NCBI GenBank assembly: GCA_037693485.1
Contig: CM075344.1
Span: forward strand, 36,333,501-36,397,500
DNA from: Kitagawia praeruptora
Lineage: Eukaryota > Streptophyta > Magnoliopsida > Apiales > Apiaceae
Reading direction: 5' to 3'
DNA length: 64,000 nucleotides
This document shows, piece by piece, positions 1 to 11,300 of the stretch. Position numbers and translations under genes: made by a program. The notes under the pieces were generated by a model, which saw nothing but the letters and a program-made list of their open reading frames with translations, had not been told where the DNA came from and made no database searches. How positions within the stretch are numbered: position 1 is the stretch's first letter; each line of letters begins with the position of its first letter.

Positions 1-1125
1 AGGGCATGGGAGCTAGACACGACAGTTTCTTTAAATGATTATATTGATCAGCTCAGTATGTCAGCTAAAGTCGATAAATCGGTTTGGTCACATAATAATG
101 GTCAATACACTTCCAATGAATGTTATCATTCTCTGGTAAGTTCTCCTCCTCAATCTACCATTTGGACTCAAATCTGGAAAGCAAAAGTCCCGCCAAAAGT
201 GAGTATGTTTCTTTGGAAATTTGAACACCAAATATTACCCACACAAGGTCTTCTGGCTAGTAGAATTATCAGTCCTAATTTTACTGTTACATGCAAATGG
301 TGTGGATTACAGAACGAATCCATCGACCACCTCTTCTTTAATTGTGTTCTAGCAAAATGGGGTTGGGAATTGCTCACTACTTGGTGTGACTGGCAAGGAA
401 TAAATGCATCCAATCATTCGCTGCATTATCTTTTTTCATCCAAACCAAAAGATATATGTAGTAAGATTTGGCATGTGATTATGGCATCTGTCTTATGGTC
501 TATTTGGTTGTCTCGTAATGAACTAGTGTTTAACGACACTAGGATTAAGCAAGCGGATTTCAGTTATCTTATAAAGTTCAGATCGTTTAAATGGCTGGAA
601 GTGATTAAAGAGATTAATTCAAATGTAGAAACTCTTTGGAATGTTAATCCAACTGGGGCTCTGAGACTAAGTCAGATGGAAAATAAATCCAATTTTTGGT
701 CAGCATTGTTCAAAAATTACAAACTAATCTGTGTTAGTGATGGCTCTAGAACTCAGGTCACAAATGCAGTGGTCTCAGCAGGTATTGGCGGACTGATAAA
801 GGACAACAAAGCCAACATGATTCACATCTTCTCGGGACCTGTAAATGAAGTCGACATTTTGAAGGTGGAGTTGCATGCCTTGGAATATTTAATTAATCTG
901 GTATCCAAAATGCAACATATAGACAGCCCAGTATGCTTTTGTTCAGATTCTACAGATGCTATTTCTTGCTTGAAAAAGGAATGGATTTTTGGGGACCTAA
1001 AAAACCTATTTCCTCCCTCCATAGAAGTAGACTTTCTGCATATTCATAGGAATTTCAACCTTGAGGCTGACATGCTGGCTAAACAGGGAGCTAAACGAGC
1101 AAGTTTGATTGGTGCATGGATCTAA
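1..1125 (+). CDS. LINE ORF2 C-terminus: zf-RVT and RNase H domains (partial)
   Basis: 374 codons are visible, with no stop before TAA at 1123-1125. Counting from the Met codon at 58, residues 20-105 form the zinc-binding region that follows reverse transcriptase in plant LINEs, with a Cys-x2-Cys-x7-His-x4-Cys cluster (CKWCGLQNESIDHLFFNC). Residues about 225-350 are RNase H. All four acidic residues can be picked out: Asp in VSDGS, Glu in KVELHALE, Asp in CSDSTD and Asp in LEADMLAK. In the family, RNase H removes the RNA strand during target-primed reverse transcription. The Met at 58 is internal, not a true start. With no frameshift and intact acidic residues, this part of the element is well preserved, but the RT and endonuclease domains lie outside the window. 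A functional protein is therefore not shown. Confidence 0.8.
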   Translation, partial: RAWELDTTVSLNDYIDQLSMSAKVDKSVWSHNNGQYTSNECYHSLVSSPPQSTIWTQIWKAKVPPKVSMFLWKFEHQILPTQGLLASRIISPNFTVTCKWCGLQNESIDHLFFNCVLAKWGWELLTTWCDWQGINASNHSLHYLFSSKPKDICSKIWHVIMASVLWSIWLSRNELVFNDTRIKQADFSYLIKFRSFKWLEVIKEINSNVETLWNVNPTGALRLSQMENKSNFWSALFKNYKLICVSDGSRTQVTNAVVSAGIGGLIKDNKANMIHIFSGPVNEVDILKVELHALEYLINLVSKMQHIDSPVCFCSDSTDAISCLKKEWIFGDLKNLFPPSIEVDFLHIHRNFNLEADMLAKQGAKRASLIGAWI

Positions 1126-1235
1126 TTTACTTATTCCCTGTAGTAGTCTGGTAGTTGTAGTGTCCTATGACTCTAAAGCCTCCACTGTAAGTGCCGTTTG
1201 GCTGTTTTTAATGCATTTGCTTATCAAAAAAAAAA
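1..1235 (+). mobile_element. 3' part of an RNase H-bearing plant LINE (L1-like)
   Basis: The reading frame is already open at base 1, so the element starts left of the window. It carries a reverse-transcriptase zinc-binding region followed by a C-terminal RNase H, the order found at the end of ORF2 in many plant L1-like LINEs. About 100 bp after the stop the sequence ends in a run of ten A (1226-1235), the expected 3' tail. The target-site duplication cannot be tested because the 5' end is missing. Confidence 0.85.
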
Positions 1236-1501
1236 TGTAAAGATTAAATTAAATCAATTAATTAAAAGTAAAAAATTAAAAATTTGTGAACAATTATTTT
1301 CAAATTGTATATATATATTGTATACACGATCTAGTTGACATTATAGTTGACAAAATGTGTCTAGTGTATAATTTATTTCACTAAAAATATTAACAATATA
1401 GAATCATAGATTATACCATGCATATTTTCAAATAACAAAAATTTTTATAAAATTAATTTATAATACTACCTAGCAAATTGTAATAACATAACATTTAAAT
1501 G

Positions 1502-2305
1502 GGGTGATGACCCTAAATACCCACCATTTAATTCAAAATGCCCATAATACCTACCGGCGGGATGCATGGCCCAGAATACCCACCAAACACGCATGCTAAG
1601 CATGCGTGTAGCTACACGCATTTCATACAACCGTGTACTGTGTAAACCAGAATTCTTCACATGTGAACAATACTTGGCATGCGCATGTTGAGCATGTGTG
1701 TCTACAAATACGCATGTCCAACTGTTCATCTCCCTTTCCCAGCCGTCGCCGGAGACTTTTTTGCTCGTTTTCTCGACCACATCGTTCAGTCCTTTATAGG
1801 CTTCGTTCACTACCATCCTATGTACCAAAAGACTCGCCTTCTCCACCTCTACAACACTGTGCACTTAGTTTTTCATTTGTTTTGCGAATTAAAAAAAACC
1901 AAATCGAATCTCTTTCTCCGATTTACTTTTCCGATTTGTTCAAACAAGCCCCTGCGGGGCCAGAAATCACAAAATCAGTGGGGGTAAATGGAGAGGGAGC
2001 TATGAGCTTCGATTTGATGCCCTCAAAAGGACTGGAGGTAGCCGGAGGGTGCATAACGGAAGAGGGCGATCGAAGTGGCGATTTTGAGGGAGAGAGACGA
2101 CAAGAGCTATTTTGGAGATAATGACGTCATATGACGTCATCACGCATTTGGGAGATGCGTGATCCCTGTTGCGCATGTTTAACATGCGTGTCCCAGTACA
2201 CGCGTCCGTGAGATGCGTAACCCGTGGGTAAATAGGGCCAGCTCCTCCGCCAATCAGCATTTCGGACCTTATGTCCTGAATAGTGGGTATTTAGGGCATT
2301 TTCTC
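1502..2305. mobile_element. Non-autonomous Mutator-like element, 804 bp
   Basis: The ends are inverted copies of each other. The left end holds CCCTAAATACCCAC at about 1511-1524 and the right end holds GTGGGTATTTAGGG at about 2283-2296, each preceded by a purine-rich tip. The 9-bp flanks ATTTAAATG (1493-1501 and 2306-2314) are identical. They sit inside a 10-bp palindrome, so they could instead be read as the outermost part of the inverted repeat. No transposase is visible. An open frame at 1633-2121 has no recognisable domain. The interior contains three short hairpins built on a GCATG...CATGC core (about 1590, 1680 and 2175). Confidence 0.65.
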
Positions 2306-2314
2306 ATTTAAATG

Positions 2315-2831
2315 TTCACCATCAACATATTTTTGATATATACAAATACAAAACCGGTCTTTCACAAATTTTTTCTCAAAAATCGTAACTCCACACTATT
2401 TACTATTTACTGTTGTTTCTTACTCAATTTTGTGATTAGAATTAACAAAAATACATTGTAAAAATATTTATTTCTCTTAAAATATTTCTTCACTCACCAT
2501 ATTTTTTAGTATTAGATAATTAATAAACCATGATAATATATAAATGATCACTTTTAGTTTCCCTCATTAATAGGTAAGTTATACGTAAATCTACGTAAGA
2601 TCAAATAAAAACTATCACACATGAATGTCATCAACAAAACAAAAAATTTCTGCATAGAAATAATTTTATTCATATATTTGTAAATTATACTATATATCGG
2701 TTAAAAGTAACAATTTCTACAAAATATTTTGATTTAAACAAACAAAATTACAAGAAAAGATTGCAAAAAAACTCAAATATGAAGTATTTAATTGTTTTTT
2801 AGAAATTTCACCTAGGCTATTATCTATTTTG
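2315..2831. other. AT-rich spacer, nothing recognised
   Basis: Low-complexity AT-rich DNA between two small transposons. I see no coding frame with family features, no repeat ends and no RNA gene. Confidence 0.6.
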
Positions 2832-2833
2832 TA

Positions 2834-3146
2834 CTCCCTCCGTCCATTTTGATTCTTAACACTTTCTATTTTGGGATGTCCCAATAGATTGTTAACATTT
2901 CCTAAAATAGTAAGTTTTAACACCATTACACCCACTACTTCACTTATTTTATCAATACTTTACACTATTACATCCACTACTTAACTTATTTTAACTATAA
3001 AATCACTATTACACCCACTACTTAACTTATTTTATCAATAAAATCACTATTACACCCACTACTTCATTTATTTTAACAATATTACACCCACTAGCTTGGT
3101 TTCCGTGCAAAAAGCAAACGTTAACATCCCATTGGGACGGAGGGAG
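2834..3146. mobile_element. Stowaway-type MITE (Tc1/mariner), 313 bp
   Basis: The element starts CTCCCTCCGTCC and ends GGACGGAGGGAG, the signature inverted repeat of plant Stowaway MITEs. It is flanked by the TA target duplication at 2832-2833 and 3147-3148. The interior (about 2928-3095) is a roughly 50-bp unit repeated about four times, built on ATTACACCCACTACTT. It has no coding capacity and depends on a mariner transposase elsewhere. Confidence 0.93.
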
Positions 3147-3281
3147 TATGACTTATTAATAGAAATTTTTGAAAAAAAAATATTTTACCGGGTCTTTAGC
3201 CAAGACGTCAATCCTAATGAAGATCCGCTCCTGATCATAGATACATCACACATCCACCATTGTGTTACATCATTTGTTAAA

Positions 3282-3461
3282 GGGAAATGTTAAATCCAGA
3301 GCAAAATTTTTATTTCCAGAGCAGGTTTCTGTGAAAAGACCAAATTGCCCTTGTTTTTGTGAATACAGGGGGCTAGACTTGGTTTAAAATAAGGGTAGTT
3401 TTGTCTTTTCACAGAAATTTGCTCTGGAAATAAAAATTTTGTTCTGAATTTAACATTTCCC
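3282..3461. mobile_element. Mutator-type MITE, 180 bp, with 70-bp inverted repeats
   Basis: The left arm starts GGGAAATGTTAAAT and the right arm ends ATTTAACATTTCCC. The match continues for about 70 bp per arm with only scattered mismatches, leaving a small loop of about 40 bp. The flanks are the identical 9-bp sequence TTTGTTAAA (3273-3281 and 3462-3470), the length made by Mutator-like transposases. The element would fold into a nearly perfect hairpin. It has no coding capacity. Confidence 0.88.
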
Positions 3462-3470
3462 TTTGTTAAA

Positions 3471-4800
3471 TCTAGAACCCCTGTCTTTACATAATTAATT
3501 ATTAAATTAATAGTATGATTTTTTGATGAATTTTTAAAATGTTTTAAAAGTTGTAAGTTCCCCCCTTGCAACTTTCTCCTACCCCTTTGCATCCTCCTCA
3601 CTTATTTATGAGAACATCAATAAGTGTGGTCCACTTTGCATCTTTCATCTCCCCCTTCACTGAGTCTGAGGGTTATCAAGGATGTATAAAAATTATATGT
3701 GCTCCAATTTTATTGATGTCAAAATCAGACATTATTATAGAAGGAAGTAGCTGATGCCCTTTGCTAGTTATGCTTTGCATGCTAGATCTAATGCTACTTG
3801 GTGAGTTGGTGGCCTGTATTCTATTTTTGTACAACCGAACTAAACAATTCTTCATCTTCAATTCTTGGCAACTCGAATTGAGACAATATATGAAAGTTGA
3901 TGGAAGGCGGTAGTTATGAAGCTGCTTTAGTTACTTTGTTACTCTCTATCTCAATATTATCTCTTTCACTAGACACTAAACAATTGTAGTGATAATTCCC
4001 ACGACTGACTATTGGCTCCGATCACTGTTCCGGTGGTGCCTTCACCTAGGTTGGGCGCCTGTAAAATGATGCTTGACCGGGGGTGGTGGCCGTCAAGCAC
4101 CTCCGGTGTGAAAATAAGTAATCGAAATAATAATAATCAGATGAGTGGTGGTGTATCGAGAGTGTTTGTGTGTGGTTATTTTGTGCGATATTGTGTGTGT
4201 GCAAATGTGACAAATGAGTAGTATTTATAGGCCAATGCCTTTGACCCTGTAGCCCGCGTGGCGGCCACTGTAGCTACAGTGTAAGGGATGACCTTTACCT
4301 TAACAGTTGTTCCTTTATTCTTTTTGCAGGTCTACAGTTGGGCAGTTGGTACTTGTGCTACAGTTGCCCGTCCTTGCAGCATGGTGTTAGGTGTACTCTG
4401 GTTGCTTTGCTTTACATTTGTCTCACCTGCTATTTTATATAGTACCACTTGTGTGCATGCGCATATGTATATATAAAATGTTAAATAGAACATTGGGAGA
4501 TAATTATATTTAAAAAGGATAACTAGCTAGGCTTCATGGCCGCTGTCTCCAAATTCCTCCGGATGATCTCTCCCCCGATTCTCCTATTGTACCACTGTTA
4601 TAAGAAAATAGAAGAAGGTATGAATTAGTCACAAGGGCAACTAAAGAACCTTCTTACACATGGACTAATGCACAATCAAGATTTATTTTTAACAAGCATC
4701 TTAATTAGTTGATATACCTTTGAAACTCTAATAATTTAAATAAGCAACATATAACTTACACATATAGATCGACTAGGCAAACAATGGTTCATATAAACAC
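3471..4800. other. Intergenic DNA, no recognised gene
   Basis: The stretch is moderately AT-rich with a more GC-rich patch at about 3990-4470. Several frames of 60-70 codons are open there, but none shows a recognisable domain. A 30-codon frame at about 4536 is too short to judge. I see no transposon ends and no RNA gene. Confidence 0.5.
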
Positions 4801-5325
4801 TGTTAGATATAATTGATGTGAATAATAATCAGTGTTTAAGTGTTACAGTGAAATATCAGAGTTTAGCTGGAAGCAGTTAGAGTTTAGTTAAACGCTGACA
4901 AATGGAAGCTCGACAGAGTTTGTTAAACTCTGTCTGGAGGAAGCGTCTACTGGTCAACAGAGTTTGAAGAATACTTGAAGATAATTATGGAATCAATATC
5001 TTTGAAGATTGGATAGCTGTCAAAGAGATTGTGTTGACTAAGGAGATGTGTAACAATCGTAATTGATATCAATTGTATAGTTAATTTATAGGAGTATCAA
5101 TTATCGATTGTATAGCAGCTGTATATCTTATAAATACAGTTAGGTTAACCCTAGAAGGGTATTGTGTAACGAATTATCATTCATTGTAACCTAAGCAGCT
5201 CTCTGTGATATTTTACATCACTGAGAGAGGAATTTTTAATTCCAAACAGTTTTTAATTGTTCGAACGTGTCTTACTTGTTATTCTCTCACACGAACTTGA
5301 TTATAATTGTGTATTCGGCCTAACA
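4801..5325 (+). repeat. 5' LTR of SIRE-1 (525 bp)
   Basis: It begins TGTTAG and ends CTAACA, a perfect 6-bp inverted terminus, and is followed after two bases by the primer site. It contains a TATA box at 5129. There is no 3' partner in the window, so the left edge rests on the terminal motif only. Bases 5120-5325 are copied again at 6708-6913. Confidence 0.85.
5129..5136 (+). promoter_or_regulatory. TATA box of SIRE-1 LTR
   Basis: TATAAATA lies about 190 bp before the LTR end, a usual place for the start of a Copia transcript. The same box is carried by the duplicated LTR fragment at 6717-6724, so two promoters may drive this element. Confidence 0.6.
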
Positions 5326-5327
5326 AG

Positions 5328-5339
5328 TGGTATCAGAGT
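5328..5339 (+). other. Primer binding site, initiator Met-tRNA
   Basis: TGGTATCAGAGT starts two bases after the LTR. It matches the plant initiator-Met primer site TGGTATCAGAGC except for its last base. A second copy, made by the duplication, lies at 6916-6927. Confidence 0.88.
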
Positions 5340-5387
5340 AGATCTGTTACTCTATACAGTTTTAGATCCACATACACAACTATAATC

Positions 5388-6697
5388 ATGTCAGAAATAC
5401 CTCCTCCATCAGGTTCTATGACTGAAAAGGCTCAACCTACTACTGTGAGTCGTTATGAGACAATTAGGGTTCCTATTCTGAGGCCAGCAAATTATGCTAT
5501 CTGGAAGGTGAAGATGACTATGTTTTTGGAGGCTACAGATCCAGAATATCTTGACAGAATTTATGAAGGTCCTCATAAGCCTACAAAGCTATCTGTAGCT
5601 ACTGCTGGTCAAGAAGCAAAGACAGTTCCAAAGGAAAAGAAAGATCTGACTCCTGAGGATATTTCATCTATTGCTAAGGATGCAAAGGTTAGACATCTAC
5701 TTCACAGTGCCTTAGATAATGTTATGTCTAACAAAGTGATTAATTGCACAACTGCCAAAGAAATCTGGGATGCCCTTGAAGTTAGATGTCAAGGAACTGC
5801 TGCTATCAAGAAGAGTAGAAGGAACATACTCACACAGGAGTATGAACATTTTGAGGCTATATCTGAAGAAACCATGACACAAACATTTGACAGATTCTGT
5901 AAGCTGCTCAATGATTTATCATTGGTAAATAAAGAGTATGATCTAGAAGACTCAAATCTCAAATTTCTTCTTGCTCTACCTGAAAAGTGGGATGTGAAAA
6001 CAACCACTATTAGAGACAATTATGATCTTGCTGATACTGAGATTGATGAAATCTATGGGTTGCTCAAAACTCATGAACTGGAAATGGAACAGAGAAACAG
6101 GAGATCAAGCAAGAAGGCAAAGTCTGTTGCTCTTAAGGTTGAAGAAGGAAGCATCAAGGAAGAAAGCTAAGGGAAAAGCTTTAGTCATACAGTCTGAAAA
6201 TGAGTCATCAAACTCTGATGTTGACTCAAACACTGATGAATCTTCTGACTCTGAGGATGATGAAGAAGAAATGAGGAAAATGGTTGTCTTGATGGTGAAA
6301 ACTTTCAAGAAGATGGGTTTCAAGAAATTCAAGAAGGGAAACAGGTTCTCTAAAGATTCAAATTCAGACAGGAAGAGTTTCAGAAAGTCTGAGAGAAAGG
6401 ATACCAAGTCTGGGAAGAAAGATAAGTCTGAGATTCAATGCTACAAGTTTAAGGGGATGGGTCATTATGCTCCTGAGTGCAAGAAGGGTAAAACTGAAAA
6501 AGCACTCATCACAAAAGGCAGAGATTGGGCAGACACTTCAGACTCAGATGAGGATGTCAACTATGCTCTCATGGCTTCTATTGAGAATGAATCTGAAGAT
6601 TCTGAAAACAAGGTACCCTTAACTACTTATGCTTATAATACTGATAATATATCTGAATTGAGAATTTATCTTAAGGCATTGCATATCAGTTATAGGG
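5388..6697 (+). pseudogene. SIRE-1 gag, first copy (frameshifted, truncated)
   Basis: The chosen start is ATG at 5388, just after the primer site. The first 261 codons are a Copia-type gag: an N-terminal region with YAIWKVKM followed by the UBN2-like fold containing CTTAKEIWDAL. A shift at about 6140-6170 moves the frame. The basic and acidic tail and one zinc knuckle then continue in another frame. In this knuckle (CYKFKGMGHYAPEC) the second Cys is replaced by Phe, so zinc binding should fail. The copy ends abruptly at 6697, where the duplicated LTR begins. The protein normally forms the virus-like particle that packages the element RNA; this copy cannot be made in full. Confidence 0.85.
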
Positions 6698-6975
6698 TAT
6701 CATTCATTGTATATCTTATAAATACAGTTAGGTTAACCCTAGAAGGGTATTGTGTAACGAATTATCATTCATTGTAACCTAAGCAGCTCTCTGTGATATT
6801 TTACATCACTGAGAGAGGAATTTTTAATTCCAAACAGTTTTTAATTGTTCGAACGTGTCTTACTTGTTATTCTCTCACACGAACTTGATTATAATTGTGT
6901 ATTCGGCCTAACAAGTGGTATCAGAGTAGATCTGTTACTCTATACAGTTTTAGATCCACATACACAACTATAATC

Positions 6976-8341
6976 ATGTCAGAAATACCTCCTCCATCAG
7001 GTTCTATGACTGAAAAGGCTCAACCTACTACTGTGAGTCGTTATGAGACAATTAGGGTTCCTATTCTGAGGCCAGCAAATTATGCTATCTGGAAGGTGAA
7101 GATGACTATGTTTTTGGAGGCTACAGATCCAGAATATCTTGACAGAATTTATGAAGGTCCTCATAAGCCTACAAAGCTATCTGTAGCTACTGCTGGTCAA
7201 GAAGCAAAGACAGTTCCAAAGGAAAAGAAAGATCTGACTCCTGAGGATATTTCATCTATTGCTAAGGATGCAAAGGTTAGACATCTACTTCACAGTGCCT
7301 TAGATAATGTTATGTCTAACAAAGTGATTAATTGCACAACTGCCAAAGAAATCTGGGATGCCCTTGAAGTTAGATGTCAAGGAACTGCTGCTATCAAGAA
7401 GAGTAGAAGGAACATACTCACACAGGAGTATGAACATTTTGAGGCTATATCTGAAGAAACCATGACACAAACATTTGACAGATTCTGTAAGCTGCTCAAT
7501 GATTTATCATTGGTAAATAAAGAGTATGATCTAGAAGACTCAAATCTCAAATTTCTTCTTGCTCTACCTGAAAAGTGGGATGTGAAAACAACCACTATTA
7601 GAGACAATTATGATCTTGCTGATACTGAGATTGATGAAATCTATGGGTTGCTCAAAACTCATGAACTGGAAATGGAACAGAGAAACAGGAGATCAAGCAA
7701 GAAGGCAAAGTCTGTTGCTCTTAAGGTTGAAGAAGGAAGCATCAAGGAAGAAAGCTAAGGGAAAAGCTTTAGTCATACAGTCTGAAAATGAGTCATCAAA
7801 CTCTGATGTTGACTCAAACACTGATGAATCTTCTGACTCTGAGGATGATGAAGAAGAAATGAGGAAAATGGTTGTCTTGATGGTGAAAACTTTCAAGAAG
7901 ATGGGTTTCAAGAAATTCAAGAAGGGAAACAGGTTCTCTAAAGATTCAAATTCAGACAGGAAGAGTTTCAGAAAGTCTGAGAGAAAGGATACCAAGTCTG
8001 GGAAGAAAGATAAGTCTGAGATTCAATGCTACAAGTTTAAGGGGATGGGTCATTATGCTCCTGAGTGCAAGAAGGGTAAAACTGAAAAAGCACTCATCAC
8101 AAAAGGCAGAGATTGGGCAGACACTTCAGACTCAGATGAGGATGTCAACTATGCTCTCATGGCTTCTATTGAGAATGAATCTGAAGATTCTGAAAACAAG
8201 GCACCCTTAACTACTTATGCTTATAATACTGATAATATATCTGAATTGAGAATTTATCTTAAGGCATTGCATATCAGTTATAGGGATCAGACTTTAGAGA
8301 ATGAGAGAATCAAATCTGAAAATTCTAAACTTAAAGAATAA
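6976..8341 (+). pseudogene. SIRE-1 gag, second copy
   Basis: This copy matches the first in everything noted there: the ATG after the primer site, the frameshift at about 7730-7755 and the Phe in the zinc knuckle. It differs at one codon (Ala for Val in the acidic segment at about 8201). Unlike the first copy it continues past 8285 into the rest of the polyprotein. A stop (TAA, 8339-8341) follows the coiled-coil start, and the same frame then reopens to 8626. Because both copies share the frameshift, that lesion is older than the duplication. Confidence 0.85.
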
Positions 8342-11300
8342 AATAAAATTGTTGAAGAGAAACTTGTCAACATGCAACAAGTTCAGAAAGAAAGAGATGA
8401 TGCTGTTTATCTAGAACAAGAGTTGCTAGGAAGATATAAGCAACTAGAATCTGAATTGGAGAAGGCAAATCACATAATTAAAACTTGGACTCATTCTGGA
8501 AAAGACACTCTAGAGGTTTTTCAGTCAGACACAGTTGGTTTAGGTTACTGTGTGGAAGATGAACTTAGGTTTCAAAATAAGGTCAAAATTAGAACACATC
8601 TTCCATCTACAAAATTTGTTCATTGAATAAATGAACCTAAGTCTGAAGCTGAAAAAGGAGCTGTTAAGAAAGAACTAGTAAAAACAGGTTAATATTGGTT
8701 CAATGACAGATAAACAACTCAAGCATAAGCTTAATGAGTTAAAATCTGTTAAGGAAACAGAAAGTGTCTTGGAAGAATAGAAATAGTAAAGTAGGCATTA
8801 CTCAAGGTAATTATCCAATGCTTGCTACTTTTGCTCCAAGAAAGACATGTCATAACTGTGGTAGTACTAATCATCTTGCTAGTTTCTGCACGAAGAATAA
8901 AAACATTAATTCTTTACCCTCCAAGTCTGGAGTAAAGAAAGATTATGTTAGAACTAGACTACAAACCTTACGCAAACATTGTGGAAGTACTTGGCATTCT
9001 ATTTATACTTGCAGGGATTATCATGCTATTTATCATAATTATTGTGAACTTAAGCCAAATTTGAAATGGGTTAAGGTTAATTTTGCAAGTGTAAACTCTG
9101 AAAATGTTAGCTTAAACTCTGACAATAAGTATTCCGCTGCTAAAGCTAACAAAGTTAAGAAAGCCAAAGGATCCAAGCAAGTGTGGATCCTTAAATCTGA
9201 TCTTCAGTGAATGTTTGTGATTGCAGGGCATCAGGGAGAGTACCCTAGTCGTGGACAGTGGATGTTTAGGACACATGACTGGAAATAAAGCCCTGCTATC
9301 AGAGTATGTGGAGAAGGCTGACCCAAAAGTTTCCTATGGAGATGGCAATGTAGGCCGTACTCTGGGATATGGCAATATCAATCTTGGAAGTGTCATCATC
9401 ACAAAAGTAGCTCTGGTTCCAGGACTCAAGCATGATTTGCTATATGTGAGTCAAATCTGTGACATAGGTTATCATGTAGATTTTCAACCTGAATATTGTG
9501 AAATTATCAGTAAATCTACATGCAAAGTTGTTCTAGTTGGACACAGGCGCAATAATATCTATGAAATAAGTTTGTCAACAAACTCTGATGGAAAAGCTGT
9601 GTGCCTGTCAACAAGAATGTCTAGTGAAGAGATTTGGAAGTGGTATAAGAAACTCTCTCATTTGAATCTGAACAACATCAATGAGTTGATAAGAAAGAAT
9701 CTTGTAAGGGGACTTCCAAAGTCTTTATTAAGTGTTGATGGTCTGTATGATTCCTGTCAAAAGGCCAAACAAAGGAAGTCATCTTTCAAAAGCAAGTATG
9801 AATCTTCAATTGTTGATCCTTATCATCTTCTACATGTTGATGTTTTTGGACCAGTAAATATCTTGTCTATTGGAAGAAAGAAATATGCTTTAGTCATTGT
9901 TGATGAACACACCAGATACACTTGGGTATATTTTCTAGTAAAGAAGGATGAAACTGCATTAACTCTGATGGAGCATGTAAAGCTGCTGGACAAAGGATCA
10001 AAACACAAAGTCAAGATAATCAGGAGTGATAATGGAACTGAATTTAGGAATGCAACAATGGAAGAATTCTGCAAGAATAGAGGAGTTAAGCAAGAGTTTT
10101 CTGCACCTGGTATACCATAGCAAAATGGTGTAGTTGAAAGAAAGAACAGAACCTTGATAGAAGCTGCCAGAACTATGCTCTTGATGAAGCAAAATTGCCA
10201 ACCTATTTCTGGGCAGAAGTAGTTCAAACTGCCTGTTTTACTCAGAATGCCACTCTGATCAATAAGCATGAAAAAACACCATATGAGATGGTGAGGGAAA
10301 AGAAGCCAAACCTGAAATATTTTCATATTTTTGGGTGCAAATGCTTTGTGTTGAAAACTCATCCTGAATAGTTGACCAAATTTGAGTTAAAAGCCGATGA
10401 CGGAATTTTTGTTGGCTATCCGCTGTCAACTAAGGAATTCAGAGTTTATAATCTGAGAACCAAGGTGATTATGGAGTCAATTCATGTGTCATTTGATGAC
10501 AAGAAAATAACCGGACTTGAAGATGTAGATGAACATGATCAACTGCGCTTTGAAAATGAAGATTTAATCTCTGATGAATTAAACTCTGATGAGTCTGAAC
10601 TGACAAACTCTGTTGAGGCAAACTCTGAACCTCTACTGGTAAACACTGAAGAAACTTCTCATCCACAAACAATGGGAGAACCAGTTGAGGGGGAGCATGA
10701 AGAATCACTTCTAAGTGATGACTCAAATACTGAAACTGAGTCAGCTGAAAAATCTGGATCAAACTCTGATGACTCAAACTCTGAAAGTCCAAAATCTGAC
10801 AATTCAAACTCTGAGCAGTCAAATTCAGGGGGAGCCTCAGAGAATGAAGAAAGGCAATAAGAAAATCAGGAGAGCATGGATCAAGGGGGAGGATCAAATG
10901 TTGATAGAAGTCATTTACCTTCAGCTAGGAAATGGACAAAATATCATACACCTGATTTAATTATTGGTGATCCAGATGCAAAAGTAAGGACAAGGAGTGC
11001 TACAACAAATGAATGTCCGTTTCATGCATTCTTGTCTCAATCTGAACCAAAGAAGGTACAAGAAGCTCTTCAAGATGCTGACTGGATAATAGCAATGCAG
11101 GAGGAATTAAATGAATTTGAAAGAAATGAAGTTTGGACCCTTGTACCAAGACCAAAGAATAGATCTGTTATTGGTACTAAATGGGTTTTCAGGAATAAAA
11201 CTGACAGTGAGGGGGTTGTTACAATAAAACAAGGCTAGACTTGTGCCAAAAGGCTATTCATAGCAAGAAGGAATAGACTATGATGAAACTTTCGCTCCAG

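Larger units (their letters stand above)
5120..8285 (+). repeat. Direct duplication, 1588-bp period, of LTR end, leader and gag
   Basis: Bases 5120-6697 recur at 6708-8285. Comparing them by eye I find one difference (T at 6613, C at 8201). The copies are joined by about ten bases (6698-6707). Together with the next few bases these spell ATCATTCATTGTA, which also occurs in the LTR at about 5178. This points to two jumps of the copying enzyme and not to simple unequal crossing over. Confidence 0.93.

Noticed and set aside
1633..2121. 162-codon frame inside the MULE-like element
   Set aside because: Low-complexity Ser/Pro/Arg content, overlapped by other open frames, and no recognisable domain. 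Capture of a gene was considered but not supported.
3990..4476. Possible host gene fragment in the GC-richer patch
   Set aside because: Short frames with no recognisable family and no consistent exon structure.
9823..10362. 179-codon minus-strand frame opposite SIRE-1 integrase
   Set aside because: It is the shadow of the integrase coding strand and has no features of its own.
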